Part shown: in pieces, positions 36,486 to 46,683 of the stretch
How the letters are laid out: the number at the start of each line of letters is the position of its first letter
Position numbering within the stretch: position 1 is the first letter of the stretch
Assembly: GCA_947176375.1 (NCBI GenBank)
Contig: CAMWQM010000011.1
Span: forward strand, 1-55,836
Source: an uncultured Helicobacteraceae bacterium
GTDB lineage: Bacteria > Campylobacterota > Campylobacteria > Campylobacterales > Helicobacteraceae
Length of the DNA: 55,836 nt
Direction: 5' to 3'
The notes under the pieces: generated by a model
What the model was told of the DNA's origin: nothing
Database searches by the model: none
What the model saw: the letters and a program-made list of their open reading frames with translations, nothing else
Position numbers and translations under genes: made by a program

Positions 36486-38834
36486 TTGAAAGATATAAAA
36501 TTTCCAACCATTTTACCTATATTAATTGAGGAGAGTTCTTTTGTATATCCTTATACAATTAGTCCTATTTTTATTAGCGATGAGGCGAATCTAGCTGCGT
36601 TAAATAAGGCGCAAGAGGAAAGCAATATTATTTTTATTACAACTTTAAAGGATAATATTGATTTTGAAAGCGATGATAGAGAGGAATTTTATGATGTAGG
36701 AGTAGTGGGTAAAATAATGCGTAAGCAAGCTATTCCAAATGGTAAGACTAAATTTTTATTTCAAGGAATTTCAAGAGCTAGAATTATAAAATATGAGTAT
36801 CAAAAGCCACTCATTGGAATGATAGATTTGATACTACCAGATAATCCAGAGCCAGCGAAGCTAAATGCGGCTATGGCATTTCTAAACGAAAAGCTAGAGA
36901 TTATGAGTAAGCTAATCCAATATTTCCCAACAGATTTGCTAAAGACTATTGAAAACTACGAGCCAAATCGCATAATTGATACAATTTTAAGCACGATTAG
37001 AATCTCAAAAGATAAAGTTTATAATGTTTATTCAAATAGCAATACGATAGAGCGTCTAATCACGCTCATAAGCTACATTGATGAGGAAATAGAATCTCTA
37101 AAACTCCAAAAAGAAATTAAAACAAAAGTAAATAATAAAGTCGAAAAAATTAATAGAGAGTTTTATCTAAAAGAGCAATTAAAACAGATTCAAAAAGAGC
37201 TAGGCATTGATAAAGCAAAAAATGAGGAGATAGAAAACTACATTAAAAGGCTAGAATCTATCAAACCTCATATCAATGAAGATGGTTATAAGGAGATTAA
37301 AAAACAGATAAATCGCCTCTCACGGATGCACCAAGACAGCTCAGAATCTAGTATGATACAAAATTATATCGAGTGGATGCTAGAGATTCCATTTGGCAAA
37401 TATGCTACTAAAAAGCTCTCTATTGAGGCAGTTTCAAAGCAGCTTGATAGTGACCATTTCTCACTTACCAAACCAAAAGAGCGAATCGCAGAATATTTCG
37501 CAGTAAAAGAATTATTAAACTTAAGAGGCAAAAGCAGTGAATTTAAAGGGACGATTCTATGCTTTTATGGACCACCAGGCGTTGGTAAAACTTCACTTGC
37601 AAACTCAATTGCAAAGGCACTCAAACGCTCACTTGTTAGAATCGCGCTAGGTGGGCTAGAAGATGTAAATGAATTAAGAGGGCATAGAAGGACATATCTA
37701 GGGGCGATGCCTGGACGCATAATTCAAGGGCTAATTGACGCAAAAGAGATGAATCCTGTAATCGTGCTAGATGAAGTTGATAAGGTAGGCAGGAACTATC
37801 GAGGTGATCCTACTTCTGTATTACTAGAGATTCTAGACCCAGAGCAAAATGTAGCATTTAGAGACTATTATGCAAATTTTAATATTAATTTGAGTCAAGT
37901 GGTATTCATAGCTACTGCAAATGATGTAAGTCAGATTCCAGCTCCTCTTAGAGATAGAATGGAATTTATTGAACTTTATAGCTATACTCCACAAGAAAAG
38001 TTAGAAATTGCCAGAAAATATCTTCTTCCACAAGAGCTGAAAAAACATGGAATCTCAAATACAGAATTTAGTCTAAATACAGGTGCTTTGAAAGAGATTA
38101 TTGAAAAATATACTAGAGAATCAGGAGTTAGAAAATTAAGAGAACGAATCGCCCAAATTATGCGAAAAAGCGCAAAAATGATTTTAGAAAATAAAAAAAA
38201 TAAAAAGATAAATATCACTACAAGTAATCTAAAGTCATTTTTAGATAAGAGCATTTTTGAGATAGAGAACACTAAAGGTATTGATAAGATTGGCGTTGTA
38301 AATGGACTTGCTTGGACAAGTGTAGGTGGAGATGTGCTAAAGATTGAGGCGATTAAAATCAATGGTAAAGGAACTTTAGAATTAACAGGGAATCTTGGTG
38401 ATGTGATGAAAGAATCTGCTAAAATTGCTTTTTCTGTGAATAAAGCGTTTATTGATAAAAATTTCAAAACAAAACATCAAATTTATAATAAATTTGATAT
38501 TCACATTCATGTCCCAGAAGGTGCTACGCCAAAAGATGGACCTAGTGCGGGTATTGCTATGGCTCTTGCTATCGCCTCTGTTTTGCTAGATAAGAAAGTG
38601 GATTCTAAAATTGCAATGACCGGAGAGTTAACATTAAGTGGAGATGTGCTTCCTATTGGCGGACTAAAAGAAAAGCTAATAGCAGCGCATAAAGCCGGAA
38701 TGGAAAGTGTTTTAATCCCTATAAAAAATCATAAAAGAGATTTAGATGAGATTCCAAAAGAAGTTCTTGATACTATGAAAATTATCCCTGTTAGTAGGAT
38801 TGAAGAGGTTTTATCTAAAGCTTTAAGAAAGTAG
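36486..38834 (+). CDS. lon: ATP-dependent protease Lon
   Basis: Hexameric cytoplasmic protease that removes damaged and regulatory proteins. The start is TTG at 36486 with AAAGGA about 11 nt upstream. The N-terminal substrate domain is followed by Walker A GPPGVGKT (K368), Walker B IVLDEVDK, and the proteolytic domain with Ser687 in PKDGPSAGIAMA and its Lys partner in KEKLIAAHKAGM. The 782 residues are typical of bacterial LonA. No heat-shock operator is visible, since it lies within the carA-bamD-lon-rimO-tilS run. Confidence 0.96.
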   Translation: MKDIKFPTILPILIEESSFVYPYTISPIFISDEANLAALNKAQEESNIIFITTLKDNIDFESDDREEFYDVGVVGKIMRKQAIPNGKTKFLFQGISRARIIKYEYQKPLIGMIDLILPDNPEPAKLNAAMAFLNEKLEIMSKLIQYFPTDLLKTIENYEPNRIIDTILSTIRISKDKVYNVYSNSNTIERLITLISYIDEEIESLKLQKEIKTKVNNKVEKINREFYLKEQLKQIQKELGIDKAKNEEIENYIKRLESIKPHINEDGYKEIKKQINRLSRMHQDSSESSMIQNYIEWMLEIPFGKYATKKLSIEAVSKQLDSDHFSLTKPKERIAEYFAVKELLNLRGKSSEFKGTILCFYGPPGVGKTSLANSIAKALKRSLVRIALGGLEDVNELRGHRRTYLGAMPGRIIQGLIDAKEMNPVIVLDEVDKVGRNYRGDPTSVLLEILDPEQNVAFRDYYANFNINLSQVVFIATANDVSQIPAPLRDRMEFIELYSYTPQEKLEIARKYLLPQELKKHGISNTEFSLNTGALKEIIEKYTRESGVRKLRERIAQIMRKSAKMILENKKNKKINITTSNLKSFLDKSIFEIENTKGIDKIGVVNGLAWTSVGGDVLKIEAIKINGKGTLELTGNLGDVMKESAKIAFSVNKAFIDKNFKTKHQIYNKFDIHIHVPEGATPKDGPSAGIAMALAIASVLLDKKVDSKIAMTGELTLSGDVLPIGGLKEKLIAAHKAGMESVLIPIKNHKRDLDEIPKEVLDTMKIIPVSRIEEVLSKALRK

Positions 38835-38841
38835 CTTAAAA

Positions 38842-40263
38842 ATGGCTAATATAAAAATTAATAAAACGGATAGCGTAAAAACTCTATGCCTAATATCGCT
38901 TGGTTGCACGAAGAATCTAGTAGATAGTGAAGTAATGTTAGGCAAACTAAAAGATTATACACTAATAAATAGCCCAAAGCAAGCCGATTTAATCATCATA
39001 AATACTTGCGGATTTATCGCTAGTGCGAAGCAAGAGAGTATTGAGAAGATATTAGAAGTTGGAATGCAGAAGAAAAAAGGTGCGATTTTAGTCGTAAGTG
39101 GTTGTTTGAGTGAGCGGTATGCAAATGAGCTAAAAGAGGAGATTAGAGAGATTGATATAATAAGTGGTGTGGGCGATTATAACAAGATTGATTTAATGAT
39201 TAAAGATTTGCAAAATAAGCAAAATAAGATTCCTACAAATAGCACTTCTACATTGAATCTAGATTCTTTAAACATAGCTTCATCAAATATTGCCCTAAAT
39301 AGAGTAAAAACTTTTTTGATAGATAAAGAGGAGAGGATAGTTACAGGCTCAAAGATTCACACTTATATTAAGATTAGTGAGGGTTGTAATCAAAAGTGTA
39401 GTTTTTGTGCAATTCCAAATATCAAAGGAAAGCTTAATTCAAGGAGTATAGAATCTTGTATAAACGAGATGGAGAATCTAGTAAAAAAAGGCTATTTTGA
39501 TTTTAGCTTTATAGCACAGGATTCTAGCTCATATATGAGGGATTTAGGTAAGAATGATGCTTTAGTTGATTTAATAAATGAGGTGGAAAAAATTAAGGGC
39601 ATAAGAAGCGCTAGAATTTTATATCTATATCCAAGCACCACTTCAAATAGGCTAATTGAGCGGATAATTGATTCTAAAGTTTTCCAAAACTATTTTGATA
39701 TACCTTTGCAGCATATTTCATCATCTATGCTTTCAGTTATGAAGCGAGGGGCAAGTCAAGCCAGGCATATTGAGCTACTTAATTTGATGCGAAGTGCTAA
39801 AGATAGTTTTATTAGAACTACATTTCTACTAGGACACCCAAAGGAGAGTGAGAGTGATTTTGAGGAGTTGTGCGATTTTGTAGAGAACTTTATCTTTGAT
39901 AGGATAAATATATTTGCATTTTCAAAAGAAGAGGGCACAAAGGCTTATGATATGAATGATTTGCCTAGCAAAGAAGTTACAAATGAGCGAATAAAAAAGC
40001 TAGATAAAATCATTCAAAAACAGCAAAAAAAATTATTAAAAAGCTATGTTGGAGAGACACTAACAGCTATAATTGAAGGTGTGTCAAAAGAGAGTAATTT
40101 GCTTTATTCTGCAAGGGATGTAAAATGGGATAGGGAGATTGACGGGGAGATTTTAATAAATGAGAATCTAACTTCTAGTGCGCTAGAGTGTGGATATTAT
40201 GAAGTTAAAGTGCAAGATTTTAATAATGGATATTTAATTGGCAAGGCAATTAAGAGGCTTTGA
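38842..40263 (+). CDS. rimO: Ribosomal protein S12 methylthiotransferase RimO
   Basis: Radical-SAM enzyme that adds a methylthio group to an aspartate of ribosomal protein S12. The 473 residues include the N-terminal cluster domain (LISLGCTKNLVDSEVML, NTCGFI, VVSGCLSERY), the radical-SAM motif CNQKCSFCAIP, the typical IPLQHISSSML-like segment, and a C-terminal TRAM domain. A 30-residue stretch rich in Asn and Ser (about 130-155) seems inserted before the radical-SAM part. It begins 7 nt after lon and overlaps tilS by 26 nt. Confidence 0.95.
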   Translation: MANIKINKTDSVKTLCLISLGCTKNLVDSEVMLGKLKDYTLINSPKQADLIIINTCGFIASAKQESIEKILEVGMQKKKGAILVVSGCLSERYANELKEEIREIDIISGVGDYNKIDLMIKDLQNKQNKIPTNSTSTLNLDSLNIASSNIALNRVKTFLIDKEERIVTGSKIHTYIKISEGCNQKCSFCAIPNIKGKLNSRSIESCINEMENLVKKGYFDFSFIAQDSSSYMRDLGKNDALVDLINEVEKIKGIRSARILYLYPSTTSNRLIERIIDSKVFQNYFDIPLQHISSSMLSVMKRGASQARHIELLNLMRSAKDSFIRTTFLLGHPKESESDFEELCDFVENFIFDRINIFAFSKEEGTKAYDMNDLPSKEVTNERIKKLDKIIQKQQKKLLKSYVGETLTAIIEGVSKESNLLYSARDVKWDREIDGEILINENLTSSALECGYYEVKVQDFNNGYLIGKAIKRL

Positions 40264-41260
40264 GAATTTTAATCTTCTTGGATTGGAGAAGTTAAGCGGG
40301 GTTAAAAATCTGCTTGGCTTTAGTGCACAGGTGGATTCTACTTGTCTTTTTTATTTGTTAAAAGAGAGAGAAATTGACTTCGATATTGCAATAATTAATT
40401 ATCAAACTAGAGCTCAAAGCAAAGATGAGCTCAAACTAGCCAAAAAGCTAGCCAAAAAATTTGATAAAAAAATTTTTATAAAAAATGCAAAATTACTAGA
40501 TTCTAACTTTGAGTGCAGGGCTAGAGACATTCGCTTTAAGTTTTTTAGCAAGATTATAAAAAAGTATAATTACTCAAATCTAATCCTAGCAAACCAGCTA
40601 AATGACAGGCTAGAGTGGTTTTTAATACAGATTACTAAAGGAAGCGGGATAAACTCAGCTCTAGGCTTTAGTGCTATTTCTAAATATTTTTATAAAGATA
40701 AATTTTATAATATTATCCGTCCACTCTCAAATACGCCAAGAAATGATATAGAGGTATTTTTAAAGCAAAATAAAATAAAACATTTTAAAGATAAAAGTAA
40801 TAAAGATGAAAAATATTTAAGGAATTTTTTTAGGAAAAAATATGCAAATTCTTTGATTAAACACTTTAAGAACGGAATTTTAAAGTCATTTTCATACATG
40901 CAAAGCGAGTATGACGCCTTATATCAAAGTGAGATTTTAAATGTGGATTCTATTTTTGTTTTTAAAAAAAAGAGTGATTTGCTAAATTTAAATAATATCT
41001 CACTTTGTGCCAAAAGGCTAGGCTATGTAGTTTCAAAGCCTCAAAGAGATGAGATTATCAAGTCTCAATTTTCTTGTATTATTGCCTCAAAAATTGTGAT
41101 TGATAGCAGTGATGATTTTGTTTTTATAACAGAATCTAGAGAAAAAATCAAGCATAGTAAAGCCTTTAGAGAAAATTTAAGAGTGGCTAATATCCCGCCA
41201 AAAATTCGCCCTTTTGTAGATATTGAGATTTTGGCTAAGCTTAAAATTTTGACTAATTAA
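40238..41260 (+). CDS. tilS: tRNA(Ile)-lysidine synthase
   Basis: Changes the wobble C of the AUA-reading isoleucine tRNA to lysidine, so that it reads AUA and not AUG. Family signs: PP-loop strand LLGFSAQVDSTCLFYLL, YQTRAQSKDELKLAKKLAKK, and RARDIRFKFFSKI, followed by LILANQLNDRLEWFLIQITK, RPLSNTPRNDIEVFL and RNFFRKKYAN. The PP-loop usually reads SGGxDS; here it is SAQVDS. The start is uncertain: TTG 40238 lies inside rimO, and a later TTG at 40280 is also possible. The length of 340 is normal. It is last in the run. Confidence 0.88.
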   Translation: MARQLRGFENFNLLGLEKLSGVKNLLGFSAQVDSTCLFYLLKEREIDFDIAIINYQTRAQSKDELKLAKKLAKKFDKKIFIKNAKLLDSNFECRARDIRFKFFSKIIKKYNYSNLILANQLNDRLEWFLIQITKGSGINSALGFSAISKYFYKDKFYNIIRPLSNTPRNDIEVFLKQNKIKHFKDKSNKDEKYLRNFFRKKYANSLIKHFKNGILKSFSYMQSEYDALYQSEILNVDSIFVFKKKSDLLNLNNISLCAKRLGYVVSKPQRDEIIKSQFSCIIASKIVIDSSDDFVFITESREKIKHSKAFRENLRVANIPPKIRPFVDIEILAKLKILTN

Positions 41261-43075
41261 AATCTAAATTGATTTTAGAATTTAATTTTGTATGCATTAT
41301 ATTCTAAATTTAGATTCTAATTTTGGAATCTAGAATTGATTTAAAAGGTTAAGATTTAGATTCTGCTTTAAACTCCAATCTACCATCCTTCTTACTTTTA
41401 ACAAGATAGATAAAAGGAGAGTTTATATTTAAATACTAATTTTCTCACCTGCAAATATCTCCTTAATCCTTTTATAAAAAGATTTAGGAAAGTATTAGAA
41501 TGTTTCCAGCTAGAATCTAAATTAAATGTGGAATCTAAAGTTAGAATCAAAGTTGGATTCAATATTAGAAACTGCGATAGTTTCCACTCCTTTAAAATTT
41601 AAAATAGATTTAGAACCTAAAATTAAATATTTGTGAAATATCTTATAATATGGGATTTGTGAGTATTAGTAGTTTTTAAGCAAAAAATTTAACAAAAGTA
41701 TTTAATGCTAAATTCATTTTTAGGATTTTATAAGTTTGTTGGAGCTTTTAAAAAATGTGTGTGGAAAAAAAGAGGATAGATGCTATTTTGGCTAAAAAAT
41801 GTTTGATAATAGTTGGTTAAAACTTGTGATATTTAATTAAATATTAAAAATTTAAATGATTATAAGATAAATACAATTTAAAATATACACAACCTCTAAA
41901 TCATAACATTCAAATAATGCTTAAAAATTCCTACTAGTTAGTTCCAATTCTATGCTAGATAGAACAATCTATCTTTATTTAAGTTTTTTTATTTTTATAG
42001 ATTCTATCTAGCGATTTACAGCCATTTTGTATGCAAAATTCAGCACAAGCCTTTTGTAGATAAAATATTGCTTTTCTCATCTGTAAATTCTGCCTTTGGT
42101 GTCAGAGAGTTTATCTACATCATATAAATTTCCCACAAACGCACAAGCCCTATCTTTGCCTAAATCACAAGCTTTCTTTAGATAGTTTTTTATTTAGCTC
42201 TAATGCTTTTTCTATACTCTACTTGCACTTTTGGATAGCATATTATACATACTAGCTATTAGGAACCTCCTATAAAGCTTTCAGCTGCTTAAAAATTACA
42301 GAGATATGTGTAACTTAATATTTAGAGAATATCATCTCCCATTTGATTTACTGTATTATTATAGTTGGAGTTGCATCTCTCCAAGTCCATCTTGAGATAC
42401 CATAGCCGAAGTCAGCTCTATTATAGAATGCCTCTAAAAGCACATAAGCCTCTGTTTGGTTCCTTATAGGTTGGTTCTCTATTATTCACATTAAAGCCCC
42501 TTTTTTGTAAATTTTATTGTATATATTTTTTTTAAGGTTGTATTTTAATACTAAATAATTTTCATTGTAGGTTTTAAGCGGTTTTGTGGAATTTTGCAAT
42601 AAATACTACAATAGATAAAATATATTTTAGAGATGGATTGTGCTTTCTATTACACCAAACCTTTGAGCTAAAATGTTGATACTAGCCCTTTGATTATGAT
42701 ATCGTGTGTAATGGCTTTTTGATAGTAGTGTTTTCTGGCAATATTTAGGAAAAAGACAAAGAAGAGGAAATACATTTAAGAAATATAAATATAAGTTTTA
42801 TGTTGTCGTGCTTATTTATTGTAGGATTTATAGTTTTAAAAATATTATTTATTTTAAGGAAAGTTTTATATTTATTAGCACTAATATTTATTATTGGTGA
42901 CTGGTAGCAGATTGGAAAAGATTGGTAAAAAGGACTATTCTGTAAAAAATCATTTTTTATCTCATTGTGTGCTTGGCTTCAGTAATTATCTCAATAAATA
43001 TAATGCTTAATAAATAATTTTAGAATTAATGTTATACTTCCGCTTCTGATTTTATAATTAATATGGATAAAATAA
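41261..43075. other. Long gene-poor region with decayed sequence
   Basis: About 1.8 kb with no intact gene, except for the Sel1 remnant listed separately. Many GAATCT/AGATTC words occur at 41270-41600. Near 42340-42480 the minus strand holds protein-like pieces without a frame long enough to name. No RNA genes seen. Confidence 0.5.
41995..42290 (-). pseudogene. Remnant of a Sel1-like repeat protein
   Basis: The minus strand encodes NYLKKACDLGKDRACAFVGN followed by LYDVDKLSDTKGRIY, after which stops occur. The C-x7-C spacing, with DLGKDRAC, is the mark of Sel1-like (Hcp-type) repeats. One repeat and parts of flanking ones are recognisable in broken frames. An intact relative lies at 48991-49881. 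Confidence 0.55.
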
Positions 43076-43561
43076 ATGAGATTTTTATTAATATGTATGT
43101 TCTTTGCTATGAGTTTTGCAGGTGGATTTTATCATGGTGATATTGAGGGTGTTTGGGAGATTCCAGAGGAGATTGAAGGACAAAGTTCAATAGGCAAGAT
43201 TTTTATAGAAAATGACAAGGCTTTTGTTTATACATTTAAATACATTTTTAGTGAAGATTCTAGTGAGCGAAATATCGATAATGAGGAGAGTAATGCAAAA
43301 CTTCTTAAAAATAAAATCTTTATATCAAATTTAGAGTTTGACGGCAAGCAGTGGGATAATGGAAAGGTATATAATCCTAATGATGGCGAGATTTATAATG
43401 TCAGCGCTGAGCTTAGCGATGATAAAAATACATTGCTTGTTAGAATCTCCTATGATAGATTCGGCTTTTTGGGTAAAACTTTACAATGGAGCAGGGTTAG
43501 CAACTTCAGTCATCATATTCCCAAACACGATGGCTTTGTAAGCTTAGATTTGGTAAATTAG
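43076..43561 (+). CDS. DUF2147 secreted protein
   Basis: A 161-residue exported protein with a signal peptide (FLLICMFFAMSFAGG). The mature part shows the DUF2147 pattern: GVWEIPEE near the start, QWDNGKVYNPNDGEIYNVSA in the middle, and VRISYDRFGFLGKTLQWSRV at the end. The family is a small beta-barrel, lipocalin-like, in the periplasm with unknown ligand. AATAA-rich leader; weak ribosome site (ATAAAATAA before the ATG). Intact. Confidence 0.8.
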   Translation: MRFLLICMFFAMSFAGGFYHGDIEGVWEIPEEIEGQSSIGKIFIENDKAFVYTFKYIFSEDSSERNIDNEESNAKLLKNKIFISNLEFDGKQWDNGKVYNPNDGEIYNVSAELSDDKNTLLVRISYDRFGFLGKTLQWSRVSNFSHHIPKHDGFVSLDLVN

Positions 43562-43596
43562 ATTTTGTTTTGTTTAGATTTTAAAAGGAGGAGATA

Positions 43597-43890
43597 TTGA
43601 GTAAATTGTTTGTATGTTTAGTTGATTATCTAGCAGATATTAGCGAAGTAGAGAGCGTTAGAGTAGAACATAGAGAATATTTAGGTGAATTTTATAAAAA
43701 AGGAGTTTTATTGGTATCGGGTCCTAGGAATCCACTCAATGGAGGGTTAATAATAGGAAAATTTGAAAATATGAATGAGGCTAGAGAATTTAGCAAAAAC
43801 GACCCTTTTGTTAAGAAAAATATCGCAGAATATAGAATATTTGAATTTGAAACTGTTATGTTTGATAATTGTTTGAGGAATTTTCTATAA
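43597..43890 (+). CDS. YciI family protein
   Basis: A 97-residue cytoplasmic protein starting at TTG 43597, chosen because GGAGGAG stands 6 nt upstream. It shows the ferredoxin-like YciI fold: FVCLVDYLADISEVESVRVE, then HREYLGEFYKKGVLLVSGPR, then GGLIIGKFENMNEAREFSKN with DPFV, and a final strand. The conserved His and Asp of the family are present. Function is unclear. It follows the DUF2147 gene at 35 nt and may be co-transcribed. Confidence 0.85.
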   Translation: MSKLFVCLVDYLADISEVESVRVEHREYLGEFYKKGVLLVSGPRNPLNGGLIIGKFENMNEAREFSKNDPFVKKNIAEYRIFEFETVMFDNCLRNFL

Positions 43891-43998
43891 TGATAGAATT
43901 AATACTTTGTTATAACTAAACTAAATAATCTTATTATATACATATAATATAAGTTTAGTCTATAAGTATAAACTTTATAAAAAATCTTAATTTTTATA

Positions 43999-44027
43999 TT
44001 GACTTAATAATTAAAAAAACATATAAT
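43999..44027 (+). promoter_or_regulatory. groESL promoter
   Basis: TTGACT (43999-44004) and TATAAT (44022-44027) lie 17 nt apart, a near-consensus vegetative promoter with a clear -35, which is rare elsewhere in this window. The -10 box shares its last base with the CIRCE operator. Confidence 0.8.
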
Positions 44028-44053
44028 TAGCACTTAAATTTTAAGAGTGCTAA
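44027..44053 (+). promoter_or_regulatory. CIRCE operator for HrcA upstream of groES
   Basis: TTAGCACTT, nine bases, GAGTGCTAA: the inverted repeat bound by the heat-shock repressor HrcA (consensus TTAGCACTC-N9-GAGTGCTAA), with one mismatch in the left arm. It covers the transcription start region, so HrcA binding would block RNA polymerase. Confidence 0.92.
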
Positions 44054-44141
44054 ATTGAAATCCATTTAAAAATATTATATTTTGGCAGTTTTTAATCACT
44101 TTTAATTTTTAAGAATATTTTTTAAATATAAGGAGTATCTT

Positions 44142-44411
44142 ATGAAATTTAGACCACTTGATAAGAGGGTTGTGTTAGAAAGAGTAGAAGAAGAGACAAA
44201 AACTACTTCTGGAATTATCATTCCAGATAATGCAAAAGAAAAACCACTTGTAGGGGTTGTAAAAGCAATCAGTAAGAAAATTGAAAAAGATTGTGGTTTT
44301 AAAGTAGGCGATAGTGTTGTATTTGATAAATATAAAGGTTCAGAAGTAAAGATTGATGGCAAGGAATACATAATCCTTGATGTAGAAGATTTATTAGGCG
44401 TTTTAGGCTAA
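44142..44411 (+). CDS. groES: Co-chaperonin GroES
   Basis: Ten-kilodalton lid of the GroEL folding chamber. The 89 residues show [20 protein letters not shown], the mobile loop region [15 protein letters not shown], and [26 protein letters not shown] lies 8 nt upstream. It is controlled by the CIRCE operator, with an 88-nt leader after it, and is followed by groEL after 23 nt. Confidence 0.97.
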   Translation: MKFRPLDKRVVLERVEEETKTTSGIIIPDNAKEKPLVGVVKAISKKIEKDCGFKVGDSVVFDKYKGSEVKIDGKEYIILDVEDLLGVLG

Positions 44412-44434
44412 AAATAAAATTTTAAGGAGTTAAT

Positions 44435-46072
44435 ATGGCAAGTAAAGAAATTATGTTTTCGGATAATGCGAGAAATAAACTATTTGATGGAATTAAGCAA
44501 TTAAATGATGCAGTAAAAGTTACAATGGGACCAAAAGGCAGAAATGTTTTGATACAAAAGAGCTATGGTGCTCCAGCTATCACAAAAGATGGCGTTAGTG
44601 TTGCTAAAGAAATCGAGCTAAAAGAGCCTATCGCAAATATGGGTGCTCAACTTGTAAAAGAAGTAGCGTCTAAAACTGCAGATGCAGCAGGTGATGGCAC
44701 TACAACAGCAACCGTTTTGGCTTATAGTATATTTAAAGAAGGACTTAGAAATATCACAGCAGGTGCGAATCCAATAGAGGTAAAAAGAGGAATGGATAAA
44801 GCTACTTCTGCGATAATTACTGAGCTTAAAAAATTAAGCAAAACAATTAAAGGCAAAAAAGAAATCGCACAAGTAGCGACAATTTCTGCAAATTCTGATG
44901 AAAATATTGGGAATCTAATTGCTGAGGCAATGGATAAAGTAGGCAAAGATGGTGTTATAACCGTTGAGGAAGCAAAAGGAATAAATGACGAGCTAAATGT
45001 AGTCGAGGGAATGCAGTTTGATAGAGGATATTTAAGCCCATATTTTGTAACAAATAGCGACAAAATGACAATCGAACTAGAAAATCCTTATATTCTTTTA
45101 ACTGATAAGAAAATCACTTCTATGAAAGATATTCTTCCATTATTAGAAGCTACTATGAAAAGTGGAAAGCCACTATTAATAATCGCTGAAGATATTGAAG
45201 GTGAGGCATTAACTACTCTTGTTGTAAATAAACTTAGAGGTGTGCTAAATGTAGCAGCTGTAAAAGCTCCAGGCTTTGGTGATAGAAGAAAAGAAATGCT
45301 AAAAGATATAGCAATTCTTACAGGAGGACAAGTAATAAGTGAGGAATTAGGAAGCACACTAGAGGGTGCTGCAATCGCTGATTTAGGACAATGCTCAAGA
45401 ATCTCTATTGATAAAGATAATACAACTATTGTAGATGGTAAGGGCAAAAAAGATGAAGTTAAAGCAAGAATAGGGCAAATCAAAGCTCAAATTGAAACTA
45501 CAACAAGCGATTATGATAAAGAAAAGCTCCAAGAGAGACTTGCAAAATTAAGCGGTGGAGTAGCTGTTATTAAAGTAGGTGCTGCAAGTGAAGTAGAAAT
45601 GAAAGAGAAAAAAGATAGAGTAGATGATGCGCTTTCTGCTACTAAAGCTGCTGTTGAAGAAGGTATCGTAGTAGGTGGTGGTATAGCTCTAATTCGTGCA
45701 GGAATTAAAGTCAAACTAAATCTTAATGGAGATGAGGCAATCGGCTATGATATTATCAAAAGAGCAATCACAGCACCATTAAAACAAATTGCACAAAATG
45801 CAGGATATGATGAGGGAGTGGTTGTCAATGAGATTGAAAAATCTAAAAAAGATAGCTATGGATTTGATGCTGCTAAAGGTGAGTATGTAGATATGTTTGA
45901 AAAAGGTATTATTGATCCACTAAAAGTTGAGAGAATTGCTCTTCAAAATGCTGTTTCAGTATCTAGCTTGCTTTTAACAACTGAAGCTACAATTAATGAA
46001 ATAAAAGAAGATAAACCAGCTCCGGCAATGCCTGATATGGGTGGAATGGGTGGAATGGGCGGTATGATGTAA
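44435..46072 (+). CDS. groL: Chaperonin GroEL
   Basis: Sixty-kilodalton subunit of the double-ring folding machine. The 545 residues carry [17 protein letters not shown], the ATP-site [10 protein letters not shown], the family signature around [15 protein letters not shown], and the Gly-Met tail ([10 protein letters not shown]). AAGGAG precedes the ATG. A strong hairpin follows the stop. Confidence 0.98.
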   Translation: MASKEIMFSDNARNKLFDGIKQLNDAVKVTMGPKGRNVLIQKSYGAPAITKDGVSVAKEIELKEPIANMGAQLVKEVASKTADAAGDGTTTATVLAYSIFKEGLRNITAGANPIEVKRGMDKATSAIITELKKLSKTIKGKKEIAQVATISANSDENIGNLIAEAMDKVGKDGVITVEEAKGINDELNVVEGMQFDRGYLSPYFVTNSDKMTIELENPYILLTDKKITSMKDILPLLEATMKSGKPLLIIAEDIEGEALTTLVVNKLRGVLNVAAVKAPGFGDRRKEMLKDIAILTGGQVISEELGSTLEGAAIADLGQCSRISIDKDNTTIVDGKGKKDEVKARIGQIKAQIETTTSDYDKEKLQERLAKLSGGVAVIKVGAASEVEMKEKKDRVDDALSATKAAVEEGIVVGGGIALIRAGIKVKLNLNGDEAIGYDIIKRAITAPLKQIAQNAGYDEGVVVNEIEKSKKDSYGFDAAKGEYVDMFEKGIIDPLKVERIALQNAVSVSSLLLTTEATINEIKEDKPAPAMPDMGGMGGMGGMM

Positions 46073-46098
46073 TCGCACTTTACTTTTTTAGTAATTTT

Positions 46099-46134
46099 AA
46101 AATATATCTTGCTTTTTAAAGTGAGATATATTTT
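46099..46134 (+). terminator. Terminator hairpin after groEL
   Basis: AAAATATATCT (46099-46109) and AGATATATTTT (46124-46134) are perfect 11-bp inverted arms with a 14-nt loop, followed by GTTT. It begins 27 nt after the groEL stop. The stem is AT-rich, as expected in this genome. Confidence 0.7.
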
Positions 46135-46683
46135 GTTTAAAAATTAATTTTTATATAATCACTTTTTTAAATAATCAATTATAAAACAAAAAATTTCAAA
46201 AAAAAGATTTATCTAGTTTTAGTAAAAATGGAATCTATTTTTTAAATCTCATATTAAATTTAAGTTTTTCAAAAACCCTCTTAAGTTATCTCCTTTTGCT
46301 TTATTAAGTTTATATTGAGGTTTAAGAAATAGATTTTTTAGTTTTTGGGATTTTAGTTTATGGTTTTAAAAGTGTTTTTAAGATTTTTGTTCCTCTTTTT
46401 TAGCTTTGGAATCTAGATTCTTTAAATTATTTTTCGTAGATTCTGTTTTTAATTGTGGCTTGATAGATTTTTTAGAATCCTATTAAGTAGTGTTATTAAT
46501 GCGAGAATTTAGCTACTTACAAAGAATCTAAATAAATCTTTAAAGAAATTTAAGTTTTTGGAATCTTAAAGCCTAGTTGCCATTTTTAAAAATAATCAAA
46601 CTTTCTTTGTAACAAGCCAAAATTGTTTGGCATTAGTGTAAAAATTAACTTGGTTGGAGTGCTTAATTGTCTCATTTAATCTT
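46135..46683. other. Intergenic, nothing recognised
   Basis: About 550 bp between the groEL terminator and the convergent pil-like trio. T-rich, with several TTTAGATT/GAATCT words and no open frame of note. Confidence 0.5.

Noticed and set aside
44722-45714. Minus-strand frames opposite groEL
   Set aside because: Antisense shadows; groEL is plainly the real gene.
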